DNA of 64,000 nucleotides. Origin: Leguminivora glycinivorella. Its lineage: Eukaryota > Arthropoda > Insecta > Lepidoptera > Tortricidae. Positions 60,501 through 64,000 of the stretch are shown here, one piece after another. Made by a program: the position numbers and the translations under genes. Location of the stretch: positions 9,300,001 through 9,364,000 of the forward strand of contig NC_062996.1 in assembly GCF_023078275.1 (NCBI RefSeq). Direction: 5' to 3'. Every line of letters starts with the position of its first letter. The first letter of the stretch is position 1. The notes below the pieces were generated by a model. The model was not told where the DNA came from. It did not search any database and saw only the letters and a list, made by a program, of their open reading frames with translations.

Positions 60501-63073
60501 TATATTACTTGCTTTTCCTCTTAAATATTGGTCACAGCAGGAGCAGTATATTTTTTCATTTTGTAAAATCAGAAAAGGAAATTTCTGCAAATACGGTTCC
60601 ATAGCGAAACAATAATATTTCGGTTATATTTTACCAATGAAAAATAGTTAAACAGAAATTGGTTGTCATTTCCCACAATCTCGGTTTTAACATGACAAAG
60701 ACAGTTATGTTTTTATACGTGGCCAGTACGTGGAAAAACTCTTAACTCAAGTTTGAATATCAGTAAACTAAAGAGGCTAATAAGTTGTTATTTGATTAAG
60801 TGTATATAATCTAGATAACAACACTCTGTATTTAGCTTGACGTCATACGTCTGTCATCGGCACCAAAGTTGCGGTCCCTGTTTATATTAAAGGAAAAAAT
60901 GGAAATTTTTTTTAGAAAAGACGTGTGTACAAAAGGATAGGCATGGAAAGATTTGCGAAGTCCGGCGTGGCTTCCGTAGCTCAATTGGTAAGAGCATTGC
61001 ACGGATTGCAAAAATGGTGCGGGTTCAAGTCCCGCCGGAAGCGTAAATTTTTCCATTTTTTCCTTTAATATAAAAAAAAGAGCTAGTAATATTTGGTATT
61101 TGTATAATATTAATGATTTGACGCTTGTAAAGTATTTGATTACGAGCTATGATAGAAAACAATACATACATATAGCACATGAACTACAAATGTAGTTCGA
61201 AAAGATTTGCCTTCGAATTGTTACGGAAACGTACGAACGTGTCATGCTATTTCAGTCAGTGTCAGTACAAGATGTACTGACTAGAGATGGGCCGAATATT
61301 CGGTAAATATTCGGTATTCGGCATATTCGGCAAGTTTTTCAATGTTCGTATTCGGCCGAATAGTTCGGTTACATTGCCGAATATTTACCGAATAAACAAA
61401 GTAAATAAATAGCACAAGTTGTTTCGTAATTCATGGGATAATAACATCCTATTTCAGGATTCTAAGAACCAAAGGGGGTTAAAAATGCCTTAAATATAAG
61501 TACCTACAATAATTATGTAAAAAAGTAAAAATAACGTAGCTTAAGAAACAAAAATCAAAATGCGCTATGCACTAAATTATAGGAACATTAAGAGCCTTAG
61601 CACACCTCGGACACTGGCCATCAAATATATGAAAGAGGTGCGTTCCTAGCACACAGTCTAAGCTCGTGTAGGTCAACGCGTACTAAGCTTGTATGAGTGA
61701 AATATGACAGATCGATTGTTCGCATTTTTGACAGGCGGTAACTGTGAGGTAACCGAGAGGGGGTGGGTGGCACTTTCAGCGGGGAGCGGGAGTGGCCATA
61801 CTGTACGATAGTACTCTTTATTATACTGTGGCCTTAGTTAGTACCCATTACCAACCATTGAAAAGTTTTTAACTCTAAGCCAGGTATTAAATATAGTGGA
61901 ACCGAATATTCGGCCGAATGTTCGGTTCGGTAGCAGCTGAACCGAATATTCGTATTCGGCAAAGTCCGTATTCGGCCCATCTCTAGTACTGACATTGACT
62001 GAACTAGCATGAAAGATACGAACGTTTCCGAAGGAAACCCTTTTCGCCACTACATCTGTACTAAGTTTCAGTGCCACTCCTGGCTTGGCAGTTGCCAGCC
62101 TCTAGCCTACGCCACAAATTAACCCATATCCCACTGTCGACTTCTACGACACTCACGTGTCAGCACACGGAAATAAATATATACCTATATTATATATTAA
62201 CTTAAAAACACATATACAGTGGGGAAACAAGCCTTTGGGTTCTGAGCTAGGATATCCTGTACGTTTAATAGTTATTTCGAGAATAGAATCCCTTCACTTG
62301 CTCGTTTTTCAATTTCACACTCGGCGTTAAAATACAACTTTGCACCCTTGTATAACACAAAACTTTTCCCCTCACTACAGCGAGGACAGTACAACGCAAA
62401 AAACGTGTTTATCACTACTTCCAGTAGTTCCACAGGTGGTAAATCATCGACATCACTAGATTCACTCACTTTTATAAATTTTAAAGCAGAAAAAATTACT
62501 ATATTCAAGGTCTAATTATTTTATCCACTAGTGGATAAAATGCGTTTTTACCCGCTGGTATTAAAGGACAAAACATGTGTTTCCGAGCTAGTGAGGGGAA
62601 AACGTTTTTTATGTTTACGTTACGAATAGTTTGTACGTTTTTTGAATTATCGTCTAAGGTCATAAAATGAAATAGCCAGTAGCCAAATTTAGTTTACAAA
62701 TAATGTTAGGGTTACTTTTTTATTTCCCATTATTTCATTAATTATAATCATCATTAAGCCTCCGTCACACAAAGCGTGCGCGCGGCAATCCGCGGCGCAA
62801 CGCCAGCATTCGTCCGGCGCACCGCTATCATTGCGCTCCGATAACGCTCCGCCTACGCTCTCAAAACGCGCATGTGTGGCCGAGTTTTTATTGTATTAGT
62901 TGACTTTTGAGTAACAGCAATGTTAATAAAATAACTATAATTTTCGTCGGCCACAGGTCCCCGCCGCCCATATCTCGGCGCTCGCGCAGCCCGCTGCGGC
63001 GTTCGCGCTCCCCGCTGCCGCGCCGCGCCGAACACGCGCGTTCGCCGCGTCGGAGCCCCCGACGATCGCCCAG
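48476..63073 (+). CDS. RS-rich (arginine/serine) protein gene, four coding exons, 3' end outside window
   Basis: Joining 48476-48578, 49027-49147, 59296-59382 and 62957-63073 gives 428 nt, which is 142 codons plus two bases, with no stop. Every border is AG/GT and the phases match (1, 2, 2). The protein starts MSSSRRNGSVSRAAEAASKN. A basic middle follows, containing SWDRKLLQVEEKDPNRWRHT and GYKQLYLDG, and then a tail of RS/SP repeats such as SPRRSRSPRRSR. RS tails are typical of nuclear splicing or RNA-processing factors, so a nuclear RNA-binding role is inferred. A ZC3H13/Flacc-like (m6A writer complex) identity is possible, but I could not verify it, so no symbol is given. There is no RRM in this part. 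The RS coding still runs at the last exon border, so more exons lie to the right. Intron 3 is 10.1 kb and loaded with transposons. Confidence 0.82.
48668..48932 (-). mobile_element. SINE family 2 copy, downstream of coding exon 1
   Basis: It has the same body but a deletion that removes box B. The two copies on both sides of a 103-bp exon are in the same orientation. Confidence 0.75.
49027..49147 (+). CDS. coding exon 2 of the RS-rich gene
   Basis: The acceptor is TGCTATCCAG and the donor is GTACTG. It enters in phase 1 and leaves in phase 2. It encodes DPSNPAGRRKEIDNVMKRAR, then QASPGSWDRKLLQVEEKDPN, a basic and well-conserved-looking stretch without low complexity. It is the best piece of the gene for a homology search. 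A GC-rich fold-back MITE begins about 20 bp downstream. Confidence 0.82.
49167..49378. mobile_element. CG-rich MITE (CTCGGCCACATATGCGCG), copy 1
   Basis: It has inverted blocks around GCGTAGGCGGAGCG and CCCGCTAACGCTAC. It starts 20 bp after coding exon 2. Related copies are at 62769-62888 and 63343-63478. Confidence 0.6.
50172..50300. mobile_element. MITE with GCGATTTTYGAATCTCGC ends, copy 2
   Basis: It is nearly identical to 26896-27022. The first 22 bases of the window are the right end of a third copy. Confidence 0.7.
50585..50823 (+). mobile_element. RTE-type LINE 3' end
   Basis: It is a complete family block in intron 3 of the RS-rich gene, ending GTAATTGTATGTATG. Confidence 0.65.
51126..51430. 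mobile_element. fold-back MITE (CATARATTAAATATAA), copy 3
   Basis: It is the same family, in intron 3 of the RS-rich gene. A short deletion removed the right GGCGGTCGCATT block. Confidence 0.8.
51706..51888 (+). repeat. 183-bp inverted repeat, left arm
   Basis: It runs from TTATTTGAAGCCTATTTAAT to CGATGTTTCATCATTGG. Its reverse complement occurs at 57331-57513 with equal length and no difference that I can see. An additional 46 bp at its left (51689-51734) also matches 57003-57048 in inverted form. Confidence 0.85.
52879..53834 (+). ncRNA. cluster of eight NCG(C/T)A-loop hairpins (structured RNA or repeat)
   Basis: There are hairpins at 52879-52893, 52931-52955, 53531-53550, 53573-53587, 53616-53651, 53666-53680, 53715-53729 and 53822-53834. 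Each has a 5-nt loop (GCGCA five times, GCGTA, TCGCA, ACGCA) closed by CT/AG. The outer stem differs but stays paired: CTGCT/AGCAG, CGTCT/AGACG, CACCT/AGGTG, CGCCT/AGGCG. The compensating changes suggest that the fold, not just the sequence, is kept. The strand is taken as that of the host pre-mRNA. Function is unknown. Confidence 0.5.
53096..53465 (+). mobile_element. SINE family 1, diverged, split by about 200 bp
   Basis: The head has TAGGCAGTGACCCTGTCTGC and box B GGGTTCGAATCCC. The matching 3' body (GTCGCCTTGCTACCATAGTA, then CCCCAATGTCTATTTATTT) appears only after an unrelated insert. It lies within the hairpin cluster. Confidence 0.6.
53999..54074 (+). mobile_element. SINE family 2, 3' fragment
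   Basis: It holds the 3' block (GTCAAAGCGGACCCCAGGC to CGCAAGGAGGATGATGATGA) in plus orientation, about 165 bp beyond the hairpin cluster. Confidence 0.65.
54075..57002 (+). other. intron 3 interior, no gene or recognised repeat
   Basis: AT-rich and apparently single copy. Two adjoining open frames (54960-55154 and 55151-55531) have no motif, splice context or CG-rich codon use like the host exons. Confidence 0.45.
57331..57513 (-). repeat. 183-bp inverted repeat, right arm
   Basis: It is the reverse complement of 51706-51888. Next to it, 57503-57568 is an inverted match to 57049-57110 (AAAACGCATATTAAGCGAAA), so several inverted copies crowd here in intron 3. Confidence 0.85.
57820..58355. 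mobile_element. hAT-type MITE (TAGGGCATGC ends)
   Basis: The ends are TAGGGCATGC and GCATGCCCTA. The flanks ACTACGAT and ACTACGTT form an 8-bp TSD with one mismatch. Subterminal CCCGGTT / AACCGGG motifs are repeated on both sides. No transposase is present. It lies in intron 3 of the RS-rich gene. Confidence 0.82.
58395..59184. mobile_element. hAT-type element (CAAGGCTCGG / CCGAGCCCTG ends)
   Basis: An exact 8-bp TSD CTTGTATG flanks it (58387-58394 and 59185-59192). The inside carries many AACCGGTTTA motifs. It holds a nested AT-rich LINE tail. It starts only 32 bp after the TSD of the previous hAT element and ends 112 bp before coding exon 3. Confidence 0.88.
58742..59135 (-). mobile_element. 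AT-rich LINE 3' end nested in a hAT element
   Basis: The minus strand ends TGCAATAAACGGATTTATTA, a LINE-style tail. The block is extremely AT-rich and interrupts the hAT-type element 58395-59184 near its right end. Confidence 0.45.
59296..59382 (+). CDS. coding exon 3 of the RS-rich gene
   Basis: The acceptor is GATATTCTGCAG and the donor is GTACTA. Entry and exit are both in phase 2. The exon encodes RWRHTGYKQLYLDG and then the start of the RS region, SRSPSPRRSRSPRRSR. It lies only 112 bp beyond the end of a hAT-type insertion (58395-59184) and follows a 10.1-kb intron. The minus-strand open frames here are shadows of the CG-rich RS codons. Confidence 0.8.
59498..59890 (+). mobile_element. 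RTE-type LINE 3' end split by another insertion
   Basis: The family block 59498-59688 resumes at 59846-59890. The 157 bp between them is a separate LINE tail. Confidence 0.65.
59689..59845 (-). mobile_element. short LINE-tail insertion inside an RTE-type fragment
   Basis: It begins with repeated TTA on the plus strand and splits an RTE-type 3' fragment. That fragment stops after TTTCATGT and resumes with ACCTACCCCTTTATGGG at 59846. Confidence 0.5.
60022..60144. mobile_element. piggyBac-like MITE with TTAA duplication
   Basis: CACTTTCGCTACC at the left and TTTCGAAAGTG at the right are flanked by TTAA on both sides (60018-60021, 60145-60148). TTAA targets are the piggyBac signature. No transposase is present. 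Confidence 0.65.
60188..60880. mobile_element. hAT-type element with a BED-finger remnant
   Basis: The ends are CAGGGACCGCAACTTTGG and its inverse CCAAAGTTGCGGTCCCTG. An exact 8-bp TSD TTTATATT flanks it (60180-60187, 60881-60888). The terminal inverted repeat extends into GTGCCGGTGACGTCAT. It is internally deleted and keeps only a zinc-finger coding piece. Confidence 0.9.
60372..60602 (-). pseudogene. BED-type zinc finger remnant of a hAT transposase
   Basis: The open frame has 76 codons. Residues 18-44 read IYCSCCDQYLRGKASNIDKH and LKTKKHI, giving the C-x2-C ... H-x5-H pattern of BED fingers found at the N-terminus of hAT transposases and in hAT-derived CGG-binding proteins. The catalytic part is gone and the frame ends in unrelated residues. 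Its position inside a hAT element supports the call. Confidence 0.6.
60970..61042 (+). tRNA. tRNA-like gene or pseudogene
   Basis: It has a 7-bp acceptor stem GCTTCCG/CGGAAGC, a D arm GCTC...GAGC with box A TAGCTCAATTGG, and a T arm GCGGG-TTCAAGT-CCCGC with a perfect box B. The length is 73 nt. The anticodon arm (TTGCACGGATTGCAA) does not fold as a standard 5-bp stem with 7-nt loop, so no amino acid can be assigned and it may be a pseudogene or SINE head. It lies between inverted copies of TATTAAAGGAAAAAATGGAA (60882-60911 and 61044-61073). Confidence 0.5.
61282..61985. mobile_element. hAT-type element (TAGAGATGGGCCGAA ends)
   Basis: The ends are TAGAGATGGGCCGAATA and TTCGGCCCATCTCTA. An exact 8-bp TSD GTACTGAC flanks it (61274-61281, 61986-61993). 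CCGAATATTCGG motifs repeat near both ends. It contains a nested CACACCTCGG element (61601-61830). It sits in intron 4 of the RS-rich gene. Confidence 0.9.
61601..61830. mobile_element. CACACCTCGG...ACTGTG element nested in a hAT element
   Basis: GCCTTAG is repeated directly on both sides (61594-61600 and 61831-61837). The ends are CACA and TGTG. It is the same family as 10749-10979 and 34288-34717. No coding is seen. Confidence 0.65.
62066..62160 (-). mobile_element. RTE-type 3' fragment
   Basis: It holds the middle block only (CCACTGTCGACTTCTACGAC on the plus strand). Confidence 0.5.
62276..62606 (-). repeat. CTCGCTTCGCTCG repeat family, copy 4
   Basis: It is inverted and internally deleted around the CTCGCTTCGCTCG segment. 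Confidence 0.65.
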
Positions 63074-63480
63074 GTAACTATTATAGGACATTCTTAGGCA
63101 GCGTCCATACTCATGAGACGCATGAGTTGCGGCGCGGAACGGACGTTTCCGCCACGCGCCCCAGGCGGCATGGCGCGCGCCGCGCCTCCTGGGGGCGCGT
63201 CTTACGTCCTTCCTATACAAAATGTACTGAGGAGAGGTTTTTTTTTAATTACATTCGGGCGGCGTGATGACATATATAGCTGTAATATTTTTGACAACGT
63301 ATGCTTAATACTAATAAAGATGAATATGAATATGAATGTGCGCACATTTCGCTCGCAATCTGCGCTCCTTAGTTCCCGCCGGCATCCGCTGGGCGCAACG
63401 CCAGCGTCCGGCGCACCACTATCATTGCGATCCGCTAACGCTACGCTCAAAACGCGCATGTGTGGCTGAGTTTTTAGGGA
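62769..63480. repeat. CG-rich MITE copies around coding exon 4
   Basis: 62769-62888 and 63343-63478 both end CAAAACGCGCATGTGTGGC. Between them, beside the exon (62957-63073), lies a TATACAAAATGTACTGAGGA fragment at 63104-63265 shared with 34454-34645. Confidence 0.55.
62957..63073 (+). CDS. coding exon 4 of the RS-rich gene
   Basis: The acceptor is GGCCACAG and the donor is GTAACT. It enters in phase 2 and leaves in phase 2. It encodes RSPPPISRRSRSPLRRSRSP, then LPRRAEHARSPRRSRSPRRS. Codons are CG-rich, unlike the AT-rich flanks. Its frame continues exactly from the previous exon, which supports the whole gene model. The following intron runs to the window edge. Confidence 0.8.
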
Positions 63481-63707
63481 GCTGAAATTGAAACTTATTC
63501 AGTAAAAGCTCAATATAGGTTTTGGTATATATACTGCATTCATCTTCGTAGTTTCTGCTATGACAGTCACAATGTGGGTAGGCTTTCTTGCAATTGCTAT
63601 TTAGGGTTAGGTAGGACAGACAGTTCTGATTTGGATTTGGGTAACCTTAATATTTGGGATTGTTGAGGATGGCAGTGTGGTATAAAAAGTTGTCAATACA
63701 CGTACAC

Positions 63708-63938
63708 ACATACAATCACGCCTGTATCCCATAAAGGGGTAGGCAGAGCACATGAACTACTCAAGTTTCAGTGCCACTCTTGGCAAAAAGGCGTTGAAAG
63801 AAAACGAAAATTGTGACATTGCAGTGACAGGTTGCCGGCCATACGCCACAATTTAACCCATATCCCACAGTCGACTTCTACGACACCCACGGGAAGAAAG
63901 GGGGAGGTGAAATTCTTAACCCGTTACCACACGGGCAA
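63708..63938 (-). mobile_element. RTE-type LINE 3' end
   Basis: It is a complete family block in the last intron of the window. Confidence 0.65.
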
Positions 63939-64000
63939 TACGCGGGCGAAATCTCTCGTACGCTTGCCAAATTTCATACCTTTAAGCCACAATTGTTTGT

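Overview
The window looks like nuclear DNA of a moth or butterfly. It is AT-rich and packed with dispersed repeats: tRNA-derived SINEs, ends of non-LTR retrotransposons (one family ends in a TATG tail), fold-back MITEs, hAT and P-like DNA elements, and the short Helitron-like repeat ending in GCGGGCAAAAGCTAGT. This repeat set is typical of Lepidoptera. That assignment is inference from repeat style, because no marker gene was aligned. I see no rRNA, no CRISPR and no prokaryotic operons.

Bases 1-36,700 hold no host gene that I can support. They are layers of repeats inserted into repeats. The one long open frame is a reverse transcriptase of a non-LTR retrotransposon (12,109-13,947, minus strand), which has lost its endonuclease end. 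Several insertions carry their own proof in target-site duplications (TSDs): a SINE at 31,598 (14 bp), a LINE tail at 29,804 (13 bp) and two P-like elements at 10,335 and 24,197 (8 bp each).

Bases 36,756-46,245 form one 9.5-kb hAT-type element with the exact 8-bp TSD ATTCCGAC. A second hAT-type element (37,962-42,293) sits inside it, and that one contains a fold-back with arms of about 1.1 kb. Small exon-like pieces of an unrecognised spliced gene lie on either side of the inner element.

From about 46.6 kb to the right edge the plus strand carries a real host gene. A probable GC-rich 5' exon ends at 47,073. Four coding exons follow (48,476-48,578; 49,027-49,147; 59,296-59,382; 62,957-63,073). 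All have GT/AG borders, and one reading frame runs across all of them. The protein starts MSSSRRNG and becomes an arginine/serine-rich tail, so it is probably an RS-type nuclear RNA-processing factor. The gene continues beyond the window. Its introns hold at least four further hAT insertions with TSDs (57,820; 58,395; 60,188; 61,282), a TTAA-flanked MITE, SINEs and fold-backs.

The most interesting unexplained structure is in the 10-kb third intron. Eight small hairpins (52,879-53,834) share a five-base loop NCG(C/T)A closed by a CU/AG clamp, while the outer stem pairs change together. The cluster lies between two 183-bp inverted repeats (51,706 and 57,331), which look identical by eye.
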